Positions 40,790-51,003 are shown, counted from the first letter of the stretch. The stretch: DNA of 64,000 nt from Bacillota bacterium (GCA_029572815.1 JAKPUQ010000098.1:62001-126000); one strand, 5' to 3'. Numbers and translations are program-made. The notes: a model not told the origin generated them from the sequence alone.

Positions 40790-41420
40790 GAAAAAAATAT
40801 CTGTAACTGAACTTGGAAACCCCCGCAAGCCCCATGGTGAAGCCGGAGCTGAAATGCTTGAGGGGATGAATAAGCGCCACTACGCTGTAACAGGCTGGGC
40901 TCTGGATTTTTTCAGCTTTAACGAAAATGATGCGGTTCTGGATATTGGCTGCGGAGGCGGAGAAACTATTCACAGGATCGCTGAAAAGATAAAAAATGGT
41001 AAGGTTTTCGGAGTCGATTACTCACCGTTGTCAGTAGAATTATCAACAAAGTGCAATTCAAAATCTGTTGAATGTGGAAAAATCCGCATTACTGAAGCCT
41101 CAGTCGAAAAGCTTCCATTTGATGATAAAAGCTTTGACAAGATAATAACCGTAGAGAGCTTTTACTTCTGGCCTGATCCTCAGAAAAACCTGAAAGAAGT
41201 TTACAGAGTTCTGAATGAGGGCGGTAAATTTCTGATTGTTGCCGATATAAACGGAGATGCCGAGCTTGATGAAGCTGACCTTGAGGGTATAAGGAAATAT
41301 GATCTTTTTAATCCTACGATCGCTCAGTTCAGGGAGCTTCTTGAGAAGGCAGGCTTCAGGAATGTTGAAGTTCACACAAAGGACGGAGAAAAATGGGTAT
41401 GCGCTGAAGGAAATAAGTGA
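40782..41420 (+). CDS. Class I SAM-dependent methyltransferase
   Basis: AVLDIGCGGGETIHRIAEKIKNGKVFGVDYS; overlaps previous stop. Confidence 0.92.
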   Translation: MNEKKISVTELGNPRKPHGEAGAEMLEGMNKRHYAVTGWALDFFSFNENDAVLDIGCGGGETIHRIAEKIKNGKVFGVDYSPLSVELSTKCNSKSVECGKIRITEASVEKLPFDDKSFDKIITVESFYFWPDPQKNLKEVYRVLNEGGKFLIVADINGDAELDEADLEGIRKYDLFNPTIAQFRELLEKAGFRNVEVHTKDGEKWVCAEGNK

Positions 41421-41422
41421 TT

Positions 41423-42094
41423 TTAAGCCGTATCAGGAGATACGGCTTTTCCATTCCCTTTTAAATACGGACTAAGTTTCGGAACTTCTCCCACTATAAT
41501 GCTTTCTGCCAGAATAAACTCAAATTCCGAACTGACATTGAAGCTGTACATCGGGACAGAAGATGTCATATGAACAGTTACCACAGCGGAAATACGGTGA
41601 CAGGTCTGGTTAAGTCCTGCATCTGTAAATTCACTTTTCAGACTTACGTCTGCTGCTCCTACGGGACAAACTCTTATTCTGATCGAAGGTCCTTTTCCGG
41701 TTAAGAGAGTTGAGTCTGAAAGAGAACCGAGAGGAATTTTTGCTGACCTGCCGGCTGAGGTTTCAAGCTTCTGGTTAATTGCAATTGCAAGCTCAGATTG
41801 AACCTTATTAACAGTAAACGGTATAACCTCTATAGAAACAGGTTCCTTATTATCATTGTAGAGCACAGCCGCAAAATCATCATATGTAAATCTGTTTGTA
41901 TTCAGATATTCAGTAACAGCAGCGGATATTACATCACTGGCTGTTCTTTGTGCAAAGTGTTCAGCACGCAGCTGAGCGACAGGGTGTATTTTTTTCTCTG
42001 TTATTGTGACAATAATGCATAATAGTATCAATAAAGCTGAGATAAGGGAAATCATTCTGAAGCGGCTGCTTTTTCGTTTTGGTCTTCTTCTCAT
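41423..42094 (-). CDS. yunB: Sporulation protein YunB-like
   Basis: HPVAQLRAEHFAQRTASDVISAAVTEYLN...PIGSLSDSTLLTGKGP-type motif (here IPLGSLSDSTLLTGKGPSIRIRVCPVGAADVSLKSEFTDAGLNQTCHRI). Confidence 0.85.
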   Translation of the reverse strand: MRRRPKRKSSRFRMISLISALLILLCIIVTITEKKIHPVAQLRAEHFAQRTASDVISAAVTEYLNTNRFTYDDFAAVLYNDNKEPVSIEVIPFTVNKVQSELAIAINQKLETSAGRSAKIPLGSLSDSTLLTGKGPSIRIRVCPVGAADVSLKSEFTDAGLNQTCHRISAVVTVHMTSSVPMYSFNVSSEFEFILAESIIVGEVPKLSPYLKGNGKAVSPDTA

Positions 42095-42217
42095 GATACA
42101 CACCTCCTTTTCCTCTTATTATATTCTTTTTTTATTTTTATGTGTTATTTTTCATTTCTATGGACAAAACCCGGATTCTATGTTAAAATAAAGTAATAAT
42201 ATTTTTGGAGCGTTGAA

Positions 42218-44788
42218 ATGAAAAATGTAATTATTGGTATAACTGCTCATGTTGACTCGGGAAAGACCACTCTTGCAGAGGCAATGCTTTATTCCTCTGG
42301 AGCTATAAGAAGTCTTGGGAGAGTTGACAGCGGCAGCTCCACTCTTGATACTAATTCAATAGAACGCGAAAGAGGTATCACTATTTTCTCGTCTCAGGCC
42401 GAGTTTACAGCAGGGGATACAAGATTTACCCTGCTTGATACACCCGGACACGTTGATTTCTCTTCCGAGACGGAACGTACTATGCAAGTGATCGATTATG
42501 CTGTTCTTGTAATAAGCGGTACAGACGGTGTACAAAGCCATACTACCACGCTGTGGAAGCTTCTTTGCAAATACAATATCCCTGTTTTTATTTTTGTTAA
42601 TAAAATGGACCTTATCGGTGCTGACAAAAAGTTTCTTACCGAAAGGCTTCGCAAGGAGCTTTCTGACAGATGTGTGGATTTTACAGCAGCCAATGACAAA
42701 ATTGCTGAGGACTGCGCTTCATGCTCTGAGGAGCTTATGGAGCGGTATCTTGAAAATGGTACTCTTGAAAGAGATACTATAGCTTCCTATATTGCTCAGC
42801 GGCAGATCTTTCCGTGTTTCTTTGGTTCAGCACTGAAAATGCATGGAGTAGAGGAATTTACCGCGCTCCTTGATAAATATACTGTAAATAAAAGCTACTG
42901 CGACAGCTTTGGCGCAAAGGTCTATAAGATCTCATATGACACAAAAGGAAGCCGTCTGACTCATCTTAAAGTTACAGGTGGAATTCTCAAAATGCGTGAT
43001 GATCTAAGCTATAAGGATCAGGATGGAAATGATGTTAGTGCAAAGGTGAGTTCTGTCAGGTTCTACACCGGAGAAAAGTTCCGCACAGCTGATCTGGTCA
43101 ACGCCGGCGAGGTTTGCGCCGTCACAGGACTTACAGGTACCTATGCCGGGCAGGGGCTTGGAGAGGAAAAGGATTCCGATGAAGCAGCTTTGGAACCTGT
43201 AATGACATACCGCGTTTCCCTTCCGGAGGAAAAGAATGTTCATGAGGCGCTTAAGGAGCTGCGTATGCTTGAGGATCAGGATCCTCAGCTTCACATACTC
43301 TGGAATGAGCAGAACCGAGAGATCCATATCCAGCTGATGGGAGTAGTACAGACTGAGGTGCTTACTAAGCTTGTTTACGATAAATTTGGTTTTGACATCG
43401 CATTTCTTGACGGTGCAGTTACCTACAGGGAGACTATACGAACTTCTGTTGAAGGCGTAGGACACTATGAGCCGCTCCGCCATTATGCCGAGGCTCATAT
43501 TCTTATGGAGCCCCTACCACGGGGAAGCGGTATAGTCATTGATACAGTCTGTCCCGAGGACGAGCTGGACAGGAACTGGCAGAGGCTTATCCTTACGCAT
43601 ATAAAGGAAAAAACTCATATCGGTGTACTTACAGGCTCTCCTGTTACTGATATTAAATTTACACTGGTGAAAGGCAAAGCTCACCTCAAGCATACTGAAG
43701 GTGGAGATTTCAGACAGGCTACCTATCGTGCCATCAGACAGGGATTAAGACTTGCGGAGGCGGTTTTGCTTGAGCCATATTATGACTATGAGATCGAAGT
43801 GCCCACAGAAAACGTTGGAAGAGCAATTTCCGACCTTCAGCGTATGTGCGCTGAATTTGATACTCCTGACAATACTGGGGAGAACTCTGTTATAAGAGGA
43901 AGTGCACCTGTATCCGAGATGAACAGCTACCAGGCGGAGATAATCGCCTATTCTCATGGAAAAGGCAAGCTTTCTCTTTCTATGGGAGGCTATAAAGAAT
44001 GTCACAACTCAGATGATGTAATAAGCGCTTTCGGATATTCTGCCGATAATGATACGGAAAACAGCGCTGATTCTGTATTCTGCTCACATGGTGCAGGGTA
44101 TCTTGTAAAGTGGGATGAGGTATATGATCATATGCACCTTCCGCTTTATCTCAGTGAAAACGATGAGACTGATGAAGCTCCCGAAGAGAGAAGAAACAAA
44201 GCCCGGAAATTCCTTGAAAAGGCTGTCAGTGATGAAGAGCTTATGGAGATATTTGAAAGGACCTATGGTAAGATCAACCGTGACCGCCATAAAGCCTTCA
44301 AGAAAACAAAAGCTGTCTCCATAGATGATAAGAAAGTACGCCTGCCTAAATACGAAGGACCCGACTATCTTCTTGTAGATGGCTACAACATTATTTTCGC
44401 CTGGGAGGATCTGAAAAAAATAGCAGAGGATAACCTTGATGCCGCAAGAGGAGAACTCATCAACCGTATGTGTAATTATCAGGGATATGCGGGCTGTGAG
44501 CTGATACTTGTTTTTGATGCGTATCGCGTAAAGGGCAAACACCGTGAAGTCGAAAAATACTGCAACATCAATATTGTATACACCAAGGAATCGGAGACGG
44601 CAGACTCCTATATCGAGAGAGTTACACATGAGCTCTCAAAGAAGCATAAAGTGAGGGTAGCTACCTCTGACGGTCTTGAACAGATGATAATTCTCGGAAA
44701 CGGCGCTATGAGGATCTCTGCCGCAGAATTCAGAAAGAGGTACGAAGCTGCCGAGCGTTCTATAAAAGAGTTCATTGAATCAATGTGA
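42218..44788 (+). CDS. TetM/EF-G-like translational GTPase fused to C-terminal YacP/Rae1-type NYN endoribonuclease domain
   Basis: ITAHVDSGKTTLAEAML, DTPGHVDFSSE, NKMD, HTEGGDFRQATYRAIRQGL; C-term DYLLVDGYNIIFAWEDL...LILVFDAYRVKG...YTKESETADSYIERVTHEL...VRVATSDGLEQMIILGNGAMRISAAEF. Confidence 0.92.
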   Translation: MKNVIIGITAHVDSGKTTLAEAMLYSSGAIRSLGRVDSGSSTLDTNSIERERGITIFSSQAEFTAGDTRFTLLDTPGHVDFSSETERTMQVIDYAVLVISGTDGVQSHTTTLWKLLCKYNIPVFIFVNKMDLIGADKKFLTERLRKELSDRCVDFTAANDKIAEDCASCSEELMERYLENGTLERDTIASYIAQRQIFPCFFGSALKMHGVEEFTALLDKYTVNKSYCDSFGAKVYKISYDTKGSRLTHLKVTGGILKMRDDLSYKDQDGNDVSAKVSSVRFYTGEKFRTADLVNAGEVCAVTGLTGTYAGQGLGEEKDSDEAALEPVMTYRVSLPEEKNVHEALKELRMLEDQDPQLHILWNEQNREIHIQLMGVVQTEVLTKLVYDKFGFDIAFLDGAVTYRETIRTSVEGVGHYEPLRHYAEAHILMEPLPRGSGIVIDTVCPEDELDRNWQRLILTHIKEKTHIGVLTGSPVTDIKFTLVKGKAHLKHTEGGDFRQATYRAIRQGLRLAEAVLLEPYYDYEIEVPTENVGRAISDLQRMCAEFDTPDNTGENSVIRGSAPVSEMNSYQAEIIAYSHGKGKLSLSMGGYKECHNSDDVISAFGYSADNDTENSADSVFCSHGAGYLVKWDEVYDHMHLPLYLSENDETDEAPEERRNKARKFLEKAVSDEELMEIFERTYGKINRDRHKAFKKTKAVSIDDKKVRLPKYEGPDYLLVDGYNIIFAWEDLKKIAEDNLDAARGELINRMCNYQGYAGCELILVFDAYRVKGKHREVEKYCNINIVYTKESETADSYIERVTHELSKKHKVRVATSDGLEQMIILGNGAMRISAAEFRKRYEAAERSIKEFIESM

Positions 44789-44822
44789 AATAAAAGCAGA
44801 TCTTAAAAAGGTCTGCTTTTGT
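44789..44822 (+). terminator. Terminator
   Basis: aaaagcagatc-ttaaaaa-ggtctgctttt. Confidence 0.75.
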
Positions 44823-45022
44823 TGGTTATATATAATGATATATTTGAATAAAACAAAAAAATAATTATAATTTCTGAAAAAATAGTGGAAATTCATTCTC
44901 TAATATGTTATAATAAGATTTGATTGGGATTTTTTTAAGGAACGTCGAAAATGCTTCTTATTTCCGATCACATTTCAGTATATTTTTTCTGCAATGCAGA
45001 TTTATTTTGAGGAGGCTTGTAC

Positions 45023-46420
45023 ATGAAAAAAGTGCAACTGACAGAAACCGTATTGCGTGACGCCAATCAGTCACTGATGGCTACGCGTCTGCCATATTCC
45101 GATTATGAGGGTATACTCTCAGATATGGACAAGGCAGGCTACTATTCTATCGAGTGCTGGGGCGGAGCAACATTTGACTCCTGTCTTCGTTATCTCGGTG
45201 AGGATCCCTGGGAGAGACTCCGCAATCTTAGGAAAAATCTTCCTAACAGCAGACTTCAGATGCTTCTCAGAGGTCAGAACCTTCTGGGATATAAGCACTA
45301 TCACGACGATGTTGTTGAGAAGTTTATCGAACTTTCTATCAAAAATGGTATCGATGTTATCCGTATCTTCGATGCTCTCAACGATTTCAGAAATATCGAG
45401 ACTGCTCTCAATGCAACAAAGAAGTACGCAACAGAGAAGACCATCGCTTCAGGATGTATCTCATATACACAGAGCCCTGTACACACAGTAGACAAGTATA
45501 TCGAAATGTGTAAGGAGCTCCAGAAGATGGGCTTTGACACTATCTGCCTCAAGGATATGGCTGGTACTATGTCTCCCTACGAGGCTGAGCACCTTATCAA
45601 GGGCATCAAGGACGCTATCGGCGATATGACCCTTATTCTCCATACCCACTGCACGACAGGCATGGCTTACATGACACTCACAAAGGCTATTGAGTCAGGT
45701 ATCGACGTTATCGACTGCGCAACATCATGCTTCTCAGGCGGTACATCACAGCCTGCAACAGAGAGTATGTTCTACGCTCTCAGTCAGTATGGTATCGAAA
45801 CAGGTCTTAACGAGGACATCATCAATAAGGTAAACGACTACTTCAAGCCTATCAAGCAGAAGTACATCGACAATGGTCAGCTCAATCCCAAGAGCCTTGG
45901 TACAGACGCTCAGGCTCTGGTTTACAAGGTTCCCGGTGGTATGCTTTCAAATATGATCGCTAACCTTACAGATATGCACGCAATGGATAAGTTTGACGAG
46001 GCTCTCGCAGAGATCCCGAAGGTAAGAGCTGATATGGGCTATCCTCCGCTGGTTACACCTCTTTCTCAGATGGTAGGAAATCAGGCTGTTACAAACGTGC
46101 TCGTTGGTGAAAGATACAAGAATATCTCCAAGGAGATCAAGAACTACATAAAGGGCGAGTACGGTAATCCTCCCGCACCTATCGCACAGGATCTCGTAGA
46201 TAAGGTTCTTGGCGATGGCGAGGCTGTTGACTGCCGTATCGAAGACCAGAAGAGAACAGGTGAGGAGTTCACAGCTGCAAGAGAAGCTCTCGGAGACCTC
46301 TGCCGCAGCGAGGAGGATGTAATGAGCTACATCTGCTATCCCGACCAGACTCTCAATTTCCTCAAGGACCGCAAGGCTAAGGAAGAAAACGAAGCTGTTT
46401 ACACTATTGAGGAAATGTAA
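45023..46420 (+). CDS. oadA: Oxaloacetate decarboxylase alpha subunit / pyruvate carboxylase subunit B type
   Basis: VQLTETVLRDANQSLMATRLPYSDYEGILSDMDKAGYYSIECWGGATFDSCLRYL. Confidence 0.95.
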   Translation: MKKVQLTETVLRDANQSLMATRLPYSDYEGILSDMDKAGYYSIECWGGATFDSCLRYLGEDPWERLRNLRKNLPNSRLQMLLRGQNLLGYKHYHDDVVEKFIELSIKNGIDVIRIFDALNDFRNIETALNATKKYATEKTIASGCISYTQSPVHTVDKYIEMCKELQKMGFDTICLKDMAGTMSPYEAEHLIKGIKDAIGDMTLILHTHCTTGMAYMTLTKAIESGIDVIDCATSCFSGGTSQPATESMFYALSQYGIETGLNEDIINKVNDYFKPIKQKYIDNGQLNPKSLGTDAQALVYKVPGGMLSNMIANLTDMHAMDKFDEALAEIPKVRADMGYPPLVTPLSQMVGNQAVTNVLVGERYKNISKEIKNYIKGEYGNPPAPIAQDLVDKVLGDGEAVDCRIEDQKRTGEEFTAAREALGDLCRSEEDVMSYICYPDQTLNFLKDRKAKEENEAVYTIEEM

Positions 46421-46432
46421 GGAGGCAGAGTT

Positions 46433-46816
46433 ATGTTTGATTCAAACTTTTTTACTGCTGCTGCCGAAAACGTAAAGGAAATGTCTATCGGTGACGCAGC
46501 GATCACTGCTGTGTTCGGTTACTGCGTTGTTTTCTGCGGACTTATTTTTCTGATGATCGTTCTCTACTGCACAGGTGCTTACTTCAAGTCAAAGAACGAA
46601 AAGGAAAGCGCCGTTGCAGAAGCTGCAAAGAAGATCGCTCCCGAGGCTGCTCCCGAAGCTGAAAAGGAGCTTCCTCTTGCTCCCGGCTCAGCAGGTCATG
46701 TTAAGCTCTTTGACGTTCCTGATAAGGAAGCTGCTATGATAATGGCTATCGTTGCCGACAAAATGCAGAAGCCGCTCAATGAGCTGCACTTTATTTCCAT
46801 TAAGGAGGTCAAATAA
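46433..46816 (+). CDS. Sodium pump decarboxylase gamma subunit (OadG family)
   Basis: Single TM, Glu/Ala-rich linker, position between oadA and BCCP. Confidence 0.75.
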   Translation: MFDSNFFTAAAENVKEMSIGDAAITAVFGYCVVFCGLIFLMIVLYCTGAYFKSKNEKESAVAEAAKKIAPEAAPEAEKELPLAPGSAGHVKLFDVPDKEAAMIMAIVADKMQKPLNELHFISIKEVK

Positions 46817-46818
46817 TC

Positions 46819-47220
46819 ATGAAGTATAAAGTAACTCTTAACGGCAAAACCTATGAAGTTGAGGTAGAGCAGGGTAAAGCTGTTCTGCTTGATGAATATG
46901 AGGCACTTGCGCCAGCTCCTGCAGCCGCCGCTGCTCCTGTTGCAACTGCACCTGCTGCCGCAGCAGCTCCCGCTCCTGCAACTGCAGCACCTGTTGACCT
47001 TGCAGCAGGCGAGACTGTAACAGCTCCTATGCCCGGAAACATCATCAGAGTTGACGTTGCAAAGGGCGACGCTGTAAAGGCAGGTCAGATCCTCGTTATT
47101 CTCGAGGCTATGAAGATGGAAAATGAGATAGTAGCTCCTAAGGACGGTACAGTTGCTCAGGTAGTTACAAGCAAGGGTTCTGTTGTAGATACAGGCGCTC
47201 CTCTGGTTGTTATCGCATAA
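46819..47220 (+). CDS. Biotin carboxyl carrier subunit
   Basis: Ala/Pro linker and VILEAMKMENEIVAPKDGTV biotinylation motif. Confidence 0.96.
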   Translation: MKYKVTLNGKTYEVEVEQGKAVLLDEYEALAPAPAAAAAPVATAPAAAAAPAPATAAPVDLAAGETVTAPMPGNIIRVDVAKGDAVKAGQILVILEAMKMENEIVAPKDGTVAQVVTSKGSVVDTGAPLVVIA

Positions 47221-47232
47221 GGAGGACTTGAA

Positions 47233-48453
47233 ATGGATATACTTGAAACCCTGAAGACCCTTTGGGAAAGCTCCGGTTTCCACAGCTTTCTCATTGACGG
47301 AGGCTGGAAAAATCTTATAATGATCCTTATTTCCTGCGTCCTCCTTTATCTTGGTATCAAAAAGAAGTTTGAACCCCTTCTTCTTGTTGGTATCGCATTC
47401 GGCTGTCTCCTTGTAAACCTTTCCTACTTCACAGCAGGAGACACATCCGACGCGCTTTACCACATGAATCTCTGGGATAACTTCCTTGATCCTACTCACG
47501 AAGACTATCACAGCTACGGAGCGATCATGGCTCACGGCGGACTTCTTGATATCCTCTACATAGGTGTCAAGGCGGGTATCTACCCTTCACTCATATTCAT
47601 GGGCGTTGGTGCTATGACAGACTTCGGTCCCCTTATTTCCAATCCCAAGAGCCTTCTCCTTGGAGCTGCTGCTCAGATGGGCGTATTCCTCGCATTCTTC
47701 GGCGCTGTATGCCTCGGATTCAGTGGAAATCAGGCTGCATCTATCGGAATCATTGGTGGCGCTGATGGCCCTACAGCTATCTTCCTTACAACAAAGCTGG
47801 CACCTGAGCTCCTCGGACCTATAGCTATTGCAGCTTACTCCTATATGGCTCTTATCCCCATGATACAGCCTCCGCTCATGAGACTTCTCACCACCAAGAA
47901 GGAAAGAGAAGTAAAGATGGAGCAGACTCGTGTCGTAACCAAGACAGAGAAGATCATCTTCCCCATAATCGTTGCTATGTTCGTAATCCTTCTTCTCCCT
48001 TCAACAGCTCCTCTTGTAGGCTGCCTCATGCTCGGTAACCTCTGGAGAGAGTGTGGAGTTACAGAGAGACTATCAGACACAGTTCAGAATGCTCTTATGA
48101 ACATCGTAACTGTATTCCTTGGAATTTCCGTTGGCGCAACTACAGCTGCTGACAGATTCCTCTCGCTTGAGACCATCAAGATCATCGTTCTTGGCCTTAC
48201 AGCATTTGCTTTCTCAACTATCGGCGGACTTCTCGTCGGAAAGATCATGTATAAGCTTTCAGGCGGTAAGATCAATCCTCTTATCGGTTCCGCAGGTGTT
48301 TCAGCCGTTCCTATGGCTGCCCGTGTATCTCAGATGGAAGGTCAGAAGGCTAATCCCTCAAACTTCCTGCTCATGCACGCTATGGGACCGAACGTAGCAG
48401 GTGTTATCGGTTCTGCTATCGCAGCAGGATTCCTCCTGGCTGTATTCAAGTGA
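47233..48453 (+). CDS. oadB: Sodium ion-translocating decarboxylase beta subunit
   Basis: MGVGAMTDFGPLISNPKSLLLGAAAQMGVF, GIIGGADGPTAIFLTTKLAPELLGPIAIAAYSYMALIPMIQPP. Confidence 0.97.
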   Translation: MDILETLKTLWESSGFHSFLIDGGWKNLIMILISCVLLYLGIKKKFEPLLLVGIAFGCLLVNLSYFTAGDTSDALYHMNLWDNFLDPTHEDYHSYGAIMAHGGLLDILYIGVKAGIYPSLIFMGVGAMTDFGPLISNPKSLLLGAAAQMGVFLAFFGAVCLGFSGNQAASIGIIGGADGPTAIFLTTKLAPELLGPIAIAAYSYMALIPMIQPPLMRLLTTKKEREVKMEQTRVVTKTEKIIFPIIVAMFVILLLPSTAPLVGCLMLGNLWRECGVTERLSDTVQNALMNIVTVFLGISVGATTAADRFLSLETIKIIVLGLTAFAFSTIGGLLVGKIMYKLSGGKINPLIGSAGVSAVPMAARVSQMEGQKANPSNFLLMHAMGPNVAGVIGSAIAAGFLLAVFK

Positions 48454-48477
48454 TATAAATTGAACACATTGCATATA

Positions 48478-48509
48478 AAGTCACGGCATTCAGGTGCCGT
48501 GACTTTTTT
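48478..48509 (+). terminator. Terminator after oadB
   Basis: aagtcacggca-ttcag-gtgccgtgactttttt. Confidence 0.88.
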
Positions 48510-48561
48510 GTTGACAGCCGATCATAAATCCATTATAATTATGTCATAACGGAGGTGTGAT

Positions 48562-49324
48562 ATGAGTTATTTTACATTTGATAATAAAAAGATATATTAT
48601 GAGGAGAATGGCAGCGGAACACCACTGTTATTCCTTCATGGCAACACAGCTTCTTCTAAAATGTTCACAGATTTCAGCAAACGATACACGGACAGTTACA
48701 AAGTTATACTCATAGACTTCCTCGGACACGGAAGATCGGAAAGGTTATCGGAATTTCCTGCCGATTTATGGTTTTATGAGGCTCAGCAGGCAATTGCATT
48801 CCTCAGGCATAAACATTATGACAAGGTTAACATTATAGGTTGCAGCGGGGGGAGCAATTGTTGCTCTGAATGTAGCACTTGAGGCGTCCGAATGTGTGGA
48901 CAAAGTCATTGCTGACAGTTTTGAGGGCGAGAAAGCTGATGAAGCCTTTGTAAAAAATCTGCTTTCCGACCGCAGTTCTTCGCTGGAAGATACAAACGCA
49001 AGGGTATTTTACTCCTATATGCACGGTGATGACTGGGAGCAGATCGTACATAATGACACATCGGCTATAATCAGACACTCAAAAGAAGTTGTGAATTTCT
49101 TCCACAAACCTATCAGTGATCTTAAAGCTAAGGTGCTGCTCACAGGAAGTAAAGGCGATAAGTTTATGTACAGTGTTGCACATGATTACTACGAAAAAGT
49201 ATACGGTAATATGCTTGAAAAGCTGACCAATGGCAGTATGCACCTGTTTGAAAGTGGCGACCACCCTGCCATGATGACAAATCAGGTCGAATTCTATAAG
49301 CTCAGCATGGATTTCTTAGCGTAG
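48562..49324 (+). pseudogene. Alpha/beta hydrolase, frameshifted in a G6 run at the nucleophile elbow
   Basis: ORF1 ...NIIGCSGGSNCCSECST*; dropping one G (48847-48852) gives NIIGCSGGAIVALNVALEASECVDKVIADSFEGEKADEA... into ORF2. Confidence 0.88.
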
Positions 49325-49498
49325 AACAAGGCAATTTCAATATATATACAGCCGTCACAAAAAGTTTTCATGTTTAAGATGAAAAATATTGAGGAAATAC
49401 TTGCAAAATATCATGAAATAGTGTAAAATAGTAATGTACGTTGTTAATAATATAACAACAGCGATCAATGTATCTTATTACGAAAGGATGTCATACCC

Positions 49499-50719
49499 AT
49501 GGCAGGATTAAACAAGGTTACTGTAGAAGACATTAACGTTAAGGGCAGAAAGGTACTCGTAAGAGTAGATTTCAACGTTCCCATGAAGGACGGCGTTATC
49601 ACAAACGATAACAGAATCCAGGCTGCTCTTCCCACTATCAATAAGCTCGTTGAGAACGGTGCAAAGGTTGTTCTTTGCTCACATCTCGGCAAGCCCAAGA
49701 ATGGTCCCGAGGCTATGTTCTCACTGGCTCCCGCAGCAGCAAGACTTGCTGAGCTGGTAAACACAAAGGTTACATTCGCAGCTGATGATACAGTTGTCGG
49801 CGACAACGCTAAGAAGGCTGTTGCTGCTATGAAGGACGGCGAGATCGTTGTTCTTGAGAATACACGTTTCCGCGGCAACGAGGAGACAAAGAACGGTGAG
49901 GAGTTCTCTAAGGAGCTCGCTGACCTCGTTGACGGTGAAGTATTCGTTATGGACGCTTTCGGTTCTGCACACAGAGCTCATGCTTCAACAGCAGGAGTTA
50001 CAAAGTTCGTTAAGGAAACAGCTGTTGGCTACCTCATGCAGAAGGAGATCCAGTATCTCGGTAATGCAGTAGAGGTTCCTGAGAGACCCTTCGTTGCTAT
50101 CCTTGGCGGTGCTAAGGTAGCTGATAAGCTCAATGTTATCTCCAACCTTCTTGAGAAGTGTGACACACTCATCATCGGCGGCGGTATGGCTTATACTTTC
50201 ATCAAGGCACAGGGCGGTTCAATCGGTATGTCACTTGTTGACGAAGAGAAGCTTGATTACTGTAAGGAGATGCTCGCTAAGGCTGAGAAGCTCGGCAAGA
50301 AGATCCTCCTTCCTGTTGACACAGCTATCGCAGCTTCATTCCCTGATCCTATCGATGCAGAGATCAGCGTAGAGTATGTTGACGCTGACAAGATCCCTGC
50401 TGACAAGATGGGTCTTGATATCGGTCCTAAGACAGCTGCTATCTTCGCTGAAGCTGCTAAGACAGCAAAGACTGTTGTTTGGAACGGACCTATGGGCGTT
50501 TTCGAGAACCCCACACTCAAGAAGGGTACAGTAGCAGTTTGTGAGGCTCTTGCTGAAGCAGATGCTACAACTATCATTGGCGGCGGCGACTCTGCTACAG
50601 CTGCTATCCAGCTCGGTTTCGCTGACAAGATGAGCCACATCTCAACAGGCGGCGGTGCTTCTCTCGAATACCTCGAGGGCAAGGTTCTCCCCGGTGTTGC
50701 AGCTATCGCTGAAAAGTAA
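49499..50719 (+). CDS. pgk: Phosphoglycerate kinase
   Basis: [32 protein letters not shown]...[35 protein letters not shown]. Confidence 0.99.
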   Translation: MAGLNKVTVEDINVKGRKVLVRVDFNVPMKDGVITNDNRIQAALPTINKLVENGAKVVLCSHLGKPKNGPEAMFSLAPAAARLAELVNTKVTFAADDTVVGDNAKKAVAAMKDGEIVVLENTRFRGNEETKNGEEFSKELADLVDGEVFVMDAFGSAHRAHASTAGVTKFVKETAVGYLMQKEIQYLGNAVEVPERPFVAILGGAKVADKLNVISNLLEKCDTLIIGGGMAYTFIKAQGGSIGMSLVDEEKLDYCKEMLAKAEKLGKKILLPVDTAIAASFPDPIDAEISVEYVDADKIPADKMGLDIGPKTAAIFAEAAKTAKTVVWNGPMGVFENPTLKKGTVAVCEALAEADATTIIGGGDSATAAIQLGFADKMSHISTGGGASLEYLEGKVLPGVAAIAEK

Positions 50720-50729
50720 TTATATAATC

Positions 50730-50760
50730 AATAGGGCGGATAGAAATATTCGCCCTTGTT
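50730..50760 (+). terminator. Hairpin after pgk (weak terminator/attenuator)
   Basis: agggcgga-tagaaata-ttcgccctt. Confidence 0.5.
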
Positions 50761-50780
50761 GTGGTAAATGAGGTGTTATT

Positions 50781-50987
50781 ATGAAACTCATTACAAGAGC
50801 TCAGGAGGATAAGACAACTCTTATTCTTCTTTCAGTCGTTTGCTTTCTTCTCGGAGTTGTTCTTGGCTTTGCTCTTTCTCCTATAAAGAAGGGCATCGCT
50901 ATCGGAAACAACAGCGGAAACAATTTTGGCGACAAGGACGCCGATATGTTTCCTTATGATGATGACGACGACGAAATAAAATTCTGA
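50781..50987 (+). CDS. Small single-TM protein with Asp-rich tail, between pgk and tpiA
   Basis: LILLSVVCFLLGVVLGFAL TM; tail DADMFPYDDDDDEIKF; RBS gaggtg. Confidence 0.7.
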   Translation: MKLITRAQEDKTTLILLSVVCFLLGVVLGFALSPIKKGIAIGNNSGNNFGDKDADMFPYDDDDDEIKF

Positions 50988-51003
50988 TAAAGGAGTTAAT
51001 ATC

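Noticed and set aside
44084-44629. 181-aa minus-strand ORF opposite the TetM-NYN gene
   Set aside because: Antisense shadow of a well-supported CDS.
42218-44788. Acquired tetracycline resistance gene (tetM/O/W)
   Set aside because: Divergent chromosomal paralog with an RNase fusion and no mobile context; resistance cannot be claimed from sequence.
46900-47010. GC-rich Ala/Pro-coding repeat as a possible DNA repeat element
   Set aside because: Ordinary BCCP linker (AAAPVATAPAAAAAPAPATAAP).
46696-47535. 279-aa minus-strand ORF over the decarboxylase operon
   Set aside because: Antisense to OadG/BCCP/OadB, Cys/Ser-rich complement of Ala-rich codons; no RBS or domain logic.
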